Assembly: GCA_902805545.1 (NCBI GenBank)
Contig: CADCTD010000081.1
Coordinates: forward strand, 1-58,477
DNA length: 58,477 nt
Direction of reading: 5' to 3'
Source: an uncultured Craurococcus sp.
GTDB lineage: Bacteria > Pseudomonadota > Alphaproteobacteria > Acetobacterales > Acetobacteraceae
Made by a program: the position numbers and the translations under genes. Shown piece after piece: positions 1 through 8,420 of this stretch (positions are counted from its first letter, which is position 1; every line of letters begins with the position of its first letter). The notes beneath the pieces were generated by a model, which was not told the DNA's origin, did not search any database, and worked only from the letters and a program-made list of their open reading frames with translations.

Positions 1-224
1 GCCCAGGTCAAGGCCGACGCGACCCGCGTGGCGCGCCGTCCCGGTGCCGATGCGGGCCCACGGACCGAGGCGATATGAGGCCCGCCGGAACGGTAGCGCC
101 GCGGTTTCCCGGCACCTGGGTCCGATCCGGCGCTCCGGGCAGCCCGCCGTCCCGCTGGTCCATGTGCGGAGGAGGACATCGCCGGCCGTGCGTCGGGCCA
201 ATGCTTCCTGCCGGCGTCCGATAC

Positions 225-605
225 CGTGGCGCGCGGCAGAGCGGGGACGACGACCAGTCCGGTTTCGCTGAATGGCGTCTCGACCGTGCCGGACGGATGA
301 TGCCGCACCTGTCGCCCGAGCAGCTCGGAGCCGAAGCACAGGCGCCGGGCTCGGCGCCGGACCGCCTGTCTCCGGCCAGCGCAGGACGAAGCGCGGCTCA
401 CCGGTCCTGTCCTCCTCCGGCCAGGCGACCGCGAACCGGTCACCGTCCACCGACAGCGCGCCGTACCTGGCCGCGTTGGTGGCACGCTCACGCAGGACCA
501 TCCCAAGCGCCAGAACGGCCTTTGGCCTGAGCCGGACCAAGTACCCCGCCGTGTCCCATCGGCGAATCGACGCCTCCGGCCCGGAGATCAGGCCGGAGTG
601 AGCCG
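225..605 (-). pseudogene. Relic of an HWE-family histidine kinase C-terminus
   Basis: Read leftward, positions 605-354 give the N-box region of an HWE/HisKA_2 sensor kinase: LISGPE, then LRPKAVLALGMVLRERATNA and ARYGALSV, then FVLRWPETGGP. A second frame, about 345-225, continues with CFGSELLGRQVRHHPSGTVE and ends SETGLVVVPALPRAT, as the family does (GFGS..L...). The pieces are in different frames, the usual HELATN motif reads RERATN, and there is no upstream kinase domain, so this is a decayed fragment. HWE kinases often feed the alphaproteobacterial general stress response. The rest of 1-861 shows no gene I can support. Confidence 0.6.
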
Positions 606-861
606 GGCGTTCGGCAACAACCTAGGTTGATGGGATCGCATTCGCCACCGCCGCGCAAAGCTCCGCCCATCGCGCGCTACCCAGCCGGTGCGAGGATGCC
701 GGTGGAGATGGGGTGAAGGTCGCCCGGCGAGACCGGGTGGTCCCTACGGTGGGTGGAGGCTGGCCTGTGCGTCCTGAAACCAAGCTTCAGATATCATGCT
801 TGCCATTCTTGCGGCTGCGCGCTTGGATTGCTGAGGTCAGATCGAAGCGGAGGGCGCTACA

Positions 862-2172
862 TTGCGGTATTCGTCAAGCGCATCGCCTGACCGCAATATA
901 CAACAGACGAATTCATCCTCCGATCTGGCAACGGTTGTCTACCGCAGCCGCGCTGTCTCGCCGTTTTCCGGGCAGGACCTGCAGGGGCTCATGCAGGCCG
1001 CCCAGGCGCGCAATCGGCGGGAAGCGATCACCGGAGTCATGCTTTACGACGATAGCCACTTCTTCCAATGGCTCGAGGGGCCTGCCGAAGGGGTAGGCAG
1101 GATCATGCGCTCGATCCGCGAAGACCCGCGCCACGCCGATTTGGAAGTGCTCACCGACGGTCCGGCCGTTGAGCGCAGGTTCAGCGACTGGGACATGCGG
1201 CTCGCGACCCGGGATGTGGGTCGCGCCCTGCGGGGGAGCGACGTGATCGAGCCGTCACCCGCCATCATCGAGGGATTGCGGCGGCACCCGCAGCGAGCAA
1301 AGGGCTTTCTGCTGCGTCTTTTCGCACCATCCGCCGGTGCCACGGATGCGTTCGGCGCGCCCGACAGGCTCTCGTCCCGCGCGACGATGTCACGAACCAC
1401 CGCCTCCGTGCTGAGGACCGCCTTCCTGGATTCGGTCGTCCCGACGCTCCTCGATCGGCATAGGCTGCCGAGGTCGACGAGGCCCTCCTCCTGGGGAGTG
1501 GAACTCTCCGAACTCCTCGTCTCCGACGACGACACGGCGTCGTTGCAGCTGATCCGGGAGCTGCGAGGCGACAGTGACCTCCTCGACGGTCTTTACGCCC
1601 CGCTGTTCGAGCCGGCGGCCCGGAGGCTGGGCGATCTCTGGGCCGACGACATCTGCAGCGAGATCGACGTGACGCTGGGCCTCGCCCGGCTGCAGGCGGC
1701 GATCCGACTGCTCGGATTGGATGTGCCGCGGCTGCCCCAACCCAGCGTCCAGCGCAACGTGCTGGTCGTGCCGGCGCCGGGGGAGGCTCATGGTCTCGTG
1801 GCGTCGCTCGACTCGGAATGGCTGTGGAGCAGGGGTTGGGCGCCCCAACGCAGCTTCCCCGCCAATGATCGCGCTTTGGAGGACCTGGTGGCCGACGCGT
1901 GGATCGACGTGCTCGACCTGTCGCTCAGCGCAGCCTTCCGCCGCAAGGACAGGCTGACGAGCCTTCGCCGGACCATCGCGCTTGCGCGTCGGGCGTCGCG
2001 CAACTCGGAATTGCTGGTGATCGTTGGAGGACGGATCTTCGCCGAGCACCAGACCGGGGGTTTCGACGTGGGGGCCGATCGGGCCAGCGTGACCTCGCAG
2101 GGTGTCGACAAGATCCTGCTGGCTGGCCTTTCGGCGCAAGGCATTGCCGGGGCTGGGCCGAAGGGTGCGTGA
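862..2172 (+). CDS. AppA-like BLUF and SCHIC (heme/B12-type) domain photosensor
   Basis: A 436-residue protein, close to Rhodobacter AppA (about 450). Residues about 22-115 form a BLUF flavin domain: the flavin-contacting Tyr27 (VVYRSRA), Asn51 (ARNRREAITG), Gln69 (FFQWLEG), Trp110 and Met112 are all present. Residues about 210-430 resemble the B12-binding-like SCHIC domain (LYAPLFEPAARRLGDLWADD, then VVPAPGEAHGL); His310 sits where the cofactor-ligand histidine is expected. The cysteine-rich tail of AppA is absent. AppA relieves PpsR repression of photosynthesis genes in response to light and redox; the partner here is unknown. The start is TTG with GGAGG about 10 bases upstream. No ATG fits without cutting into the BLUF fold. 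Confidence 0.85.
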   Translation: MRYSSSASPDRNIQQTNSSSDLATVVYRSRAVSPFSGQDLQGLMQAAQARNRREAITGVMLYDDSHFFQWLEGPAEGVGRIMRSIREDPRHADLEVLTDGPAVERRFSDWDMRLATRDVGRALRGSDVIEPSPAIIEGLRRHPQRAKGFLLRLFAPSAGATDAFGAPDRLSSRATMSRTTASVLRTAFLDSVVPTLLDRHRLPRSTRPSSWGVELSELLVSDDDTASLQLIRELRGDSDLLDGLYAPLFEPAARRLGDLWADDICSEIDVTLGLARLQAAIRLLGLDVPRLPQPSVQRNVLVVPAPGEAHGLVASLDSEWLWSRGWAPQRSFPANDRALEDLVADAWIDVLDLSLSAAFRRKDRLTSLRRTIALARRASRNSELLVIVGGRIFAEHQTGGFDVGADRASVTSQGVDKILLAGLSAQGIAGAGPKGA

Positions 2173-2268
2173 GCGACCATGAGATCCCGAGGGTTAACGC
2201 CCCTCCGGGCATGCGACCCGGCAGCACATGACGTTGTGCAGGCTTTCCGAGGCGGGCGGATGGATGGA

Positions 2269-2601
2269 CTACTCGCGACCATCCGGCGCCACTGTGCTAC
2301 CAGGCCCTGACCGCGAATTGCCGTTCTGCGGCGGCGCCACGGTGGGTGCGAGGTCCAAGGGGAGCGCGGCGTCGAGGACACGCCGAAGGCAGCTTTCCGC
2401 TGCATTCGGGCCAAGATAAAGCGCCCGACACAGCTGGACCGCATGCGGCTGGAAGGCCGCCAGCGCCTCGCGTTGCGACGCGGTCGGCGGCGCGGCCTCG
2501 ACCGGTGGAAGGGGCGGTGTCTGGGCCAAACCCGGGCTCGTTGCCGCGAGCAGCACGGCCACCGCCGCAGGATGCCAAGCAATCATGGTCGATGCAGGCA
2601 T
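2269..2601 (-). CDS. Small secreted hypothetical protein
   Basis: About 110 residues. The first 25 or so form a Sec-type signal peptide (MIAWHPAAVAVLLAA, cleavage likely after GLAQ), giving a small proline-rich periplasmic protein with two cysteines that could pair. The frame runs further upstream, but an ATG at 2601 places the signal peptide near the N-terminus; ATG at 2586 is also possible. It follows the 97-residue gene on the same strand. Family not recognised. Confidence 0.5.
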   Translation of the reverse strand: MPASTMIAWHPAAVAVLLAATSPGLAQTPPLPPVEAAPPTASQREALAAFQPHAVQLCRALYLGPNAAESCLRRVLDAALPLDLAPTVAPPQNGNSRSGPGSTVAPDGRE

Positions 2602-2669
2602 CGGGCCAGGTCCGTTTTTTTGACGCGTGCGCGGGGCACTATTGCCTGGCGTCATCGGCTGCGGTCCGG

Positions 2670-2963
2670 TCACCCGGCCGCCTGGGCTTCGGCGCCTGCC
2701 CCGCCTCCGACCAGGGTCCCGATCAGGTGCAGCAGAGCCTGATGCTCGGGACCGTGGCCGCCCCGGCTGAGGAAGTCGCCGATCTCGAACACCGCGGCCC
2801 GCCCACCCGATGCACGATTCGGTTCATGCCTCACGAATACCCGTCCGGCGCCATGCTCACGAACGAGAAGCCAGCGGTCGCCGTTGGAACTCGCGTAAAG
2901 TATCCTTGCATCGAAGGTTTCCGCTGTTGTCGCCGTGCGGCGGTCCGCGGTGTCCTGGTCCAT
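2670..2963 (-). CDS. Conserved hypothetical protein, 97 aa
   Basis: A soluble protein with the pattern ILYASSNGDRWLLVREHG, VFVRHEPNRASGG, EIGDFLSRG.GPEHQALL. I recall this pattern from short uncharacterised proteins of Rhizobiales and related groups. An AAGGAG box lies six bases before the ATG at 2963, so that start is preferred over the ATG 15 bases further out, which would place the ribosome site inside the gene. Function unknown. Confidence 0.7.
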   Translation of the reverse strand: MDQDTADRRTATTAETFDARILYASSNGDRWLLVREHGAGRVFVRHEPNRASGGRAAVFEIGDFLSRGGHGPEHQALLHLIGTLVGGGAGAEAQAAG

Positions 2964-3116
2964 TTCAATCTCCTTCATTTATCGGCGTGTCGGCATTCGT
3001 CATGGGCATTCAGGTGACAGGAATACGCGCCGGCGTGAGGCTGATCCGTATCCTGGGGAAGAAGCACCGGCCATTGGCGAGCAGCCATGCGCCCCCCGGG
3101 CCTGGGGTGCGACAGG

Positions 3117-3929
3117 TCAGCCGTCCTGGCGGAGCCCGGTGGGGTAGAAGCTGCTCCGCTGCACCCAGCGGAAGCCTTCATGCTTGGTAATGGCGGCGAT
3201 CTGGACTGCGCCGCCGACGCTCTTCGGCAGGAAGACGGCGAAGCGGACGAAGCCGATCGTGGTCTCGACGAGGAAGCGCGCCAGATCGATCGCGTCCTGG
3301 ATCGGCATGGCAGGAACGGAAAGCGTCGTGTAGAGCTCCCGGACCAGTTCCTCCTGCAACTTCTCTGCTTTCTCGGCCGGCATGCCGTGCCTGACGAGCG
3401 CGCCGCCGACGTCGAAGCCGAGGCCAAGAATCAACCGGTTGAGCGCCTCGTACTGGCCATCCCACATGACGCCGAAGCCGGTTTCGTCCATGATCCGACG
3501 CGGCGGTGGGCAGGCCTGCCCCGTCATGCTGACCTCCCAGACCTCGGCCAGCGGCCGGCCGGCGGAGTAGCCGCAGAGCCGGAGCTGAAGGCTGCTCGGC
3601 TCCGGGCAAGGCGCCGCCTTCTCCTCGAAGAGGAAGGCGCGCAGCCGCTCCGCCACCTGCTCCATCGTGTAACGCTCAGGATCGAGGCGCCAATCGCCAT
3701 GCACGGGATCACGCCCGGCGAAGCGGCGACGCAGGTCCTTCAGCAAGGTCTCGACGGACTCGTTGCCGATGCCGCCTGTCCCGGTGGACATCGCCCCGAT
3801 CGGCAGGCCCTCGCATAGGTTCGTGATCTTGTTGGCGTGGGCGTAGATCTGCCCGCTTCCCATGGTGCCAGCGCTGTCGGCCGCCATGACGACACCGTCG
3901 TTGATTTTCACGGACACGATGATGGTCAC
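3117..3929 (-). CDS. Proteasome-type Ntn-hydrolase family protein
   Basis: A 270-residue protein starting GTG behind a strong AAGGAG site. After removal of Met the N-terminus is Thr. Counting that Thr as 1, Asp17 (VVMAADSAG) and Lys33 (AHANKI) fall exactly where the proteasome beta / HslV catalytic residues lie, and a glycine-rich stretch (GTGGIGN) follows. The protein is longer than HslV (about 175) and in the size range of Anbu-like proteins. The C-terminal part includes a WDGQYEALNRLILG region. It is probably a self-compartmentalising peptidase or amidohydrolase in the cytoplasm; the substrate is unknown. Two small genes precede it on the same strand. Confidence 0.7.
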   Translation of the reverse strand: MTIIVSVKINDGVVMAADSAGTMGSGQIYAHANKITNLCEGLPIGAMSTGTGGIGNESVETLLKDLRRRFAGRDPVHGDWRLDPERYTMEQVAERLRAFLFEEKAAPCPEPSSLQLRLCGYSAGRPLAEVWEVSMTGQACPPPRRIMDETGFGVMWDGQYEALNRLILGLGFDVGGALVRHGMPAEKAEKLQEELVRELYTTLSVPAMPIQDAIDLARFLVETTIGFVRFAVFLPKSVGGAVQIAAITKHEGFRWVQRSSFYPTGLRQDG

Positions 3930-3998
3930 GGTGGCGCTCCTTCCCTGTGGCGCTGACCTCGCAGGAACTGCCCGGTTATCTCCGAGCGGGCGCCGGTC

Positions 3999-4208
3999 TC
4001 ATCGACCCGTTGCGGGCGGGATGCGCGGCGCGGGCACCCGCTCGGGCGGAGGCTGCTGGTCGGCGCCGTAGGGCCCGCTTCTGATCCGCACACGACGATC
4101 GAGCGCGGAGGTTGCCTTGTCGGCGGTGGCCTCGGCCGCGGCGGCGAGGATCTGCCAGCGCCGACGGTAGCGGTTGCGGCCCAGCAGCTTCGCAATCAGA
4201 CCTGACAT
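3999..4208 (-). CDS. Small basic hypothetical protein, 69 aa
   Basis: A short arginine-rich protein, upstream of and co-oriented with the Ntn-hydrolase gene (69-base gap). A GGAG box lies 10 bases before the ATG. The N-terminal half (LIAKLLGRNRYRRRWQILAA) could be an amphipathic helix; the C-terminus is proline-rich. No family recognised. It is plausible as a gene because of its position and ribosome site, not because of homology. Confidence 0.4.
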   Translation of the reverse strand: MSGLIAKLLGRNRYRRRWQILAAAAEATADKATSALDRRVRIRSGPYGADQQPPPERVPAPRIPPATGR

Positions 4209-4475
4209 GGCGTTCGTTCTCCGTCCCGGTCAAGCTCCCGGCTGGTGCATACTGCTCCAAGCCGCTCGCGCGGGGCAGCCATCCTTGGCCGACAGTGAGC
4301 CGGCATCGCGTTCATCCTCGGGGTCATTCGCCTGTTCATCATGCTTCAACAGGCCCTGTGGAGATCGGCAGCAGCTTATGGACCCGGCAGGACTGGGCGA
4401 CCGGCAGATGCGGCGATCCTGGGAAGCGCACCGTCATCTGGCGTAACGCGCTGGCCGCGGGTCTGCGGCTCGCCA

Positions 4476-4730
4476 TCAAAGGCGGTCCGCAGCCTGCGCC
4501 TCGTCCAGCTCGCGCGGATCGACCGCAAGCACCTGGATGAGCGTCCCCGCGCTGTTGGCCTGGCGCGTGATCGTGGTCGAGATGCGGCGGTAGGCCGGAA
4601 AGGAGAGGCCTTCGACCAGCTCCTCCTCCGTCTCGACCGTGTATGTGCCGGCCGGATGAGGCCCCCCGATGCTCTTCATGGAGAAAGGACGCCGGAAGAC
4701 CAGCGTGGTGGTATGCGTGCGGACGGACAT
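4476..4730 (-). CDS. Conserved small hypothetical protein, 84 aa
   Basis: Contains the pattern FRRPFSM...HPAGTYTVETEEE, LVEGLSFPAYRR. I recall this pattern from short uncharacterised alphaproteobacterial proteins of about 60-90 residues. AGGAG lies seven bases before the ATG, and the leader (AGGAGCGCCATC) closely resembles that of the Ntn-hydrolase gene (AGGAGCGCCACC). It is the first gene of the leftward group ending with the Ntn-hydrolase. Function unknown. Confidence 0.65.
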   Translation of the reverse strand: MSVRTHTTTLVFRRPFSMKSIGGPHPAGTYTVETEEELVEGLSFPAYRRISTTITRQANSAGTLIQVLAVDPRELDEAQAADRL

Positions 4731-5258
4731 GATGGCGCTCCTGCGCCAAGGCCAGCGCCGTTCTGCTCATTGGAAGTTCTGGCTTCTGGGCGGTTCGCTT
4801 CAGGCCCCGCAGCCGTCCCATGGGCACATGGCACCGACGGTGCCGCATGCGAGATTTCAGGCCTTCATGCCGATAGATGGTGACGGACGACGCCGGCATG
4901 CAATCACGAATCGCGTGTTTACTCCCTGTCGCCCATTATGTTGGGGGACCGCGCGATGCTTCGGCCGGCTGATCGACCTTTCCCGCGGGAGCGGCCCATC
5001 CGCCAAGGGAGCCGGTGTGGCTTGATGGACGCCGACCGGCAGGCCCTGCCGCCGAGGTCACCATCCACGCATAGTGGAACAGCGGAGTTTCGCACTGTTG
5101 CCGGGCTTGAGGCACGCCACTTGAAAGGCTGCGCCGCCCTTGTCGCCGGGTTGCTCAGCCGATGGAGGGATATTGGTCGTGTACAGCTCAGCCCCAGGCT
5201 CGGACGGCCATCTCGAAGCGGCGTACAAGGCCGCTCCGAGGCAGCCGGGTCAGCACTG
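4731..5258. other. Intergenic region without a recognised gene
   Basis: Open frames cross this 528-base stretch on both strands, but none has a recognisable family, a convincing ribosome site or a consistent coding look. It lies between two divergent genes, so it should hold their promoters. Confidence 0.5.
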
Positions 5259-5711
5259 ATGAGCTCGGTGCATACGCTCCGTTGCCACACCGTTGCTCAA
5301 AGCCACTTCCGCCAGCTGACGCACATCCGCGACCTGCCGCCCTTGGCCATCGATGAGCCCAGCGGAATTCCCGCACCCGATCCGGCGCCGCAGCCGCTGG
5401 AGATCCTGCTCGCCGCGCTTGGCGCCGATCTGGCCATCGGCATTCGGGCCATGGCGGTGACGCGAGGCGTCACCTTGATGAGCCTGCGGCTGGAGGTAGA
5501 AGCCGATATTGCCGTGCCGCCATTGGATGCTGGCCCGCCATCGCCGCTTGGCCTCGGGGAGGTGCGCGTCGCGGTCCATGTCGCAGCCCAGGCGCCGCGT
5601 GAGGCATTGGCGGCATTGGTCGCACGGGCGACCTTGCACTCGCCGGTAGCCAACACGCTCCATGACGGGACCCAGCTCAGCGTCTCCCTGGCACCAGCAG
5701 GAGGCGCCTAG
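5259..5711 (+). CDS. OsmC/Ohr-fold protein lacking both redox cysteines
   Basis: About 150 residues with the OsmC pattern: IDEPSG..APDPAPQPLEILLAALG, then a central strand region, and SPVANTL near the C-terminus. In OsmC/Ohr peroxidases the first cysteine follows LLAALGA; here that residue is Asp57. The second cysteine lies in the C-terminal CPV/SPV motif; here it is Ser128. The fold appears intact but thiol peroxidase activity is unlikely. The start is the ATG at 5259; the frame extends upstream without family likeness. It converges on the LysR gene, and their TAG stop codons overlap in a shared CTAG. Confidence 0.7.
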   Translation: MSSVHTLRCHTVAQSHFRQLTHIRDLPPLAIDEPSGIPAPDPAPQPLEILLAALGADLAIGIRAMAVTRGVTLMSLRLEVEADIAVPPLDAGPPSPLGLGEVRVAVHVAAQAPREALAALVARATLHSPVANTLHDGTQLSVSLAPAGGA

Positions 5712-6646
5712 GCCAGCCGCCCGATTTGTTCCTGGCTCTCCGCGGGATCCAGCTCATTGGCCAGGTCGCGGATGGCCGCCGCGATTGCGTCCAGCACCAG
5801 CCGGATGCGCGGCACCCTGCGGTTGTCCTTATGCACCGCGAGCCAGATCTCGACGGTCACCTGCGCCATCGGCGGCTGCAGGCGCAGCAACCTGGGCATG
5901 GATGCATCGCCCCGCAGCCGGGACAGGCACACGATTCCCTGGCCGCACAGCGCGGCCTGCATCTGCGCTTCGGGGCTGTCGGTGCGCAGCGTCGTGGTGG
6001 CGCGCGGGGCGGCGGCCGCCAGCCAGTCGGCGAGTTGCGGCACTTCCGCCCCGTCCAGCCCCATCACCAGCCTGTGGCCCGGGCAGCCGGCCAGGAAGTC
6101 CGGCATGCCATGGCGCTCGAGATAGGCCGGGCTGGCATAGAGGCCATAGGCCATGATGCCGATCCGCCGCGCGACGAGGTCATGCTGCTCGAAGCGGGTA
6201 AGGCGCAACGCGATATCCGCCTCCCGCATGGCGAGGCTCATGTGCCGGACATTGGCCAGCAGCTCGATGCCGATCTCGGGGTTGCCGGCCTGCAATGCGC
6301 AGAAGGCAGGGGCCAGGACATGGCTGGCGAGCGTCTCGACTGCCGTCACCCGCACCACGCCCTCCAGCAGCGTGTCCCGCCCGCCGACGGTCCGCTCCAC
6401 GGCCAGCGCCTCCCGCTCGATGCGTTCCGCCTGGCCAAGGATCGCCTCGCCCGCCAAGGTCGGGACGTAACCATCCGGCGTGCGATGCAGCAGCCGGGTA
6501 CCGAGACCACTCTCGAGCGAGGCGAGGCGCCGGCCGGCGGTGGACTGGGTGACGCGCAGCTCCCGGGCCGCAGCGGACAGGCTGCCGGTTCTGACAATGG
6601 CCAAGAAGAAGCGCAGGTCGTCCCAGTCCAGCAACGGTGCGTCCAT
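5708..6646 (-). CDS. LysR-family transcriptional regulator
   Basis: A 312-residue LysR regulator. The winged HTH is at residues 7-66 (DLRFFLAIVRTGSLSAAARE, QSTAGRRLASLE) and the effector-binding domain fills the rest. LysR proteins usually control a divergent neighbour, here possibly the desaturase starting at 7045, with a 398-base gap between them. Effector unknown. Confidence 0.88.
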   Translation of the reverse strand: MDAPLLDWDDLRFFLAIVRTGSLSAAARELRVTQSTAGRRLASLESGLGTRLLHRTPDGYVPTLAGEAILGQAERIEREALAVERTVGGRDTLLEGVVRVTAVETLASHVLAPAFCALQAGNPEIGIELLANVRHMSLAMREADIALRLTRFEQHDLVARRIGIMAYGLYASPAYLERHGMPDFLAGCPGHRLVMGLDGAEVPQLADWLAAAAPRATTTLRTDSPEAQMQAALCGQGIVCLSRLRGDASMPRLLRLQPPMAQVTVEIWLAVHKDNRRVPRIRLVLDAIAAAIRDLANELDPAESQEQIGRLA

Positions 6647-7044
6647 TCATCCCTGCCCCGCAGCTCATCGGCGGGACGAGGATGCGCGAGTATAGGCGCT
6701 ACCGGGTTCGGCGGGGAGGCGGCTTCGGACCCTTCCGGCTTCGGTCGTCCTCAAGCGGAGCGTCGGAGCCGTTCTGCTGCCGATGGCAGCGCGTTGGCCG
6801 CCGGTCCGACGCCGTGGATATCGAGCGCGGAGCAATGCGTTTCCGCATAGGGGCTAACCGCCATTGCCACCTGTCGGCCTCGCCAGCCGGTTACCACGTG
6901 GGATGTGAAGTCCCGAACCGGGGTGCCCGAACGCGGCCGGTGGCGCAAGACCGTCGCCCTTCCTCCACCGCCTCTGCCCTTGGCACCCCTGGGAAGCGGC
7001 CTGATGCAGCCGCTTTGCCCGTTCTGATCGAGAGTCGTCAACGC
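6647..7044. other. Intergenic region between LysR gene and desaturase
   Basis: One frame continues from the desaturase back through this stretch, but it shows no domain and is rich in Arg/Ser/Pro, typical of out-of-gene GC-rich DNA. It presumably carries the divergent promoters. I see no clear repeat or hairpin. Confidence 0.5.
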
Positions 7045-8133
7045 ATGTCTCAGACAATCAACACCACCGCCCAGACGGACGACGGGCGAGAGGCCGCATC
7101 CGCCTCCACCGGCATGCGGGAGTTGCGGGCGGTCACCCATCGCTTCCAGACTGCGGTGCCGCGCACTGCGGCATGGCAGCTCGCCACCACGTTCCTGCCC
7201 TTGCTGATGCTGCTTGCCGCGATGCATACCGGCCTCGCCCTGGGCTGGTGGTGGGCGCTGGCGCTGGGCCTGCCGGCGGCGGGGATGGTGGTTCGCGTCT
7301 TCGCCCTGCAGCATGACTGCGGGCATGGCTCACTCTTCGGCACGCCGCGCACCAACGACCTGGTTGGACGGCTCTGCTCGCTGTTCACCTTCACGCCCTA
7401 TGGGCACTGGCGGCGACAGCATGCGGGACACCACGCGGTGTGGAACGACCTCGACCGCCGCGACCGCGGTACCGACATCTACTCCACCTGCGAGACCGTC
7501 GCCGAGTACCGGGCCATGGGGCCCCGGCGGCGCCGTGCCTACCGCATCCTGCGTCACCCCTTGCTCATGCTCCTGGTGTTCCCACCATTGGTGTTCCTGG
7601 CACTCTACCGCGTCCCGTATGACGCGCCGATCGGCTGGGGCCGGGAACACCGCAGCGTGCACCTGACGAACCTCTCCCTGCTGGTGCTTTACGGCAGCCT
7701 GTCATTGGCGCTCGGCTTCGGCGCGGTGGCTGCCGGCATCCTCGCCGTGATGGTGCCGGCGGGCATTGCCGGTGTGTGGCTCTTCTCGGTGCAGCACCGC
7801 TTCGAGGGCGTGCACTGGGCGCGCCACAAGGCCTGGGATCGGGTGTCCGCGTCGCTGGCGGGCAGCTCGTACCTGCGGCTGCCGGCGGTGATGCGGTGGC
7901 TGACGGCGAGCCTTGGCTTCCATCACGTGCATCACCTCGCGCCGCGGATCCCGAACTACCTGCTGGAGTCCTGCCACGATGCGCATCCGGCCTTCGCCAC
8001 CGCGAAGGTAGTCACCCTACGTGAGGCCTTCTCGGCGCCCGATCACCTTCTGTGGGACGAGGAGGCAGGCCGGATGGTGACCCTCAAGGAGGCCGACCGG
8101 CTTCTGCGCACTGGGCGCCCAAGCCCGGCGTGA
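7045..8133 (+). CDS. Membrane fatty acid desaturase
   Basis: A 362-residue integral membrane di-iron desaturase. The three histidine boxes are present: HDCGH at residues 90-94, H121 followed by HAGHH at 126-130, and HHVHH at 293-297. Hydrophobic segments lie around residues 45-85, 170-195 and 210-250. The family introduces a double bond into acyl chains of membrane lipids using O2 and ferredoxin or cytochrome electrons; the pattern is closest to omega-6/delta-12-like acyl-lipid desaturases. The ATG at 7045 is chosen because the upstream extension has no family likeness. Confidence 0.88.
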   Translation: MSQTINTTAQTDDGREAASASTGMRELRAVTHRFQTAVPRTAAWQLATTFLPLLMLLAAMHTGLALGWWWALALGLPAAGMVVRVFALQHDCGHGSLFGTPRTNDLVGRLCSLFTFTPYGHWRRQHAGHHAVWNDLDRRDRGTDIYSTCETVAEYRAMGPRRRRAYRILRHPLLMLLVFPPLVFLALYRVPYDAPIGWGREHRSVHLTNLSLLVLYGSLSLALGFGAVAAGILAVMVPAGIAGVWLFSVQHRFEGVHWARHKAWDRVSASLAGSSYLRLPAVMRWLTASLGFHHVHHLAPRIPNYLLESCHDAHPAFATAKVVTLREAFSAPDHLLWDEEAGRMVTLKEADRLLRTGRPSPA

Positions 8134-8382
8134 GCCTCGCTGCCGGGGCATGGCCATGGGCTTGGTTGGAGCAACTCATGCCTCAGCTCGCCTCGCTACC
8201 TTCAAGCGAGTGTCCGACTGCCCTGCTCGATCACCGCGCCCAGGCGAGAGCCCGCCCGGGCATCGCGGTGCCCACCAGGACGAGCGGCGGTCCGGTCCGG
8301 CCGCATGAGGCTCGTCATGACGGTCGAGCTCGACAGGGCTCGTGCTCACATCGCTGCGGACCATCCCTTTAGTCATTGTGCG

Positions 8383-8407
8383 GGAACGCACATCCGCACC
8401 GCTCGTT
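8383..8407 (+). promoter_or_regulatory. Match to EcfG (general stress sigma factor) promoter
   Basis: GGAAC (8383-8387), a 16-base spacer and CGTT (8404-8407) match the alphaproteobacterial EcfG consensus GGAAC-N16/17-CGTT exactly. Transcription would begin about 7 bases after CGTT, so the glycosyltransferase ATG at 8421 would have a very short leader. An upstream TTG at 8376 would lie before the transcript. I noticed no second GGAAC/CGTT pair when scanning the window by eye. Confidence 0.6.
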
Positions 8408-8420
8408 CTCCCGGCGAGCC

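Noticed and set aside
862-1096. Alternative frame 713-1096 with a GGG-rich start
   Set aside because: The BLUF domain in the overlapping frame is unambiguous.
2721-2754. GATCAGGTG..CCTGATGCTC resembling the dispersed repeat
   Set aside because: It lies inside a conserved coding sequence and matches only the hairpin arm; no other part of the repeat is present.
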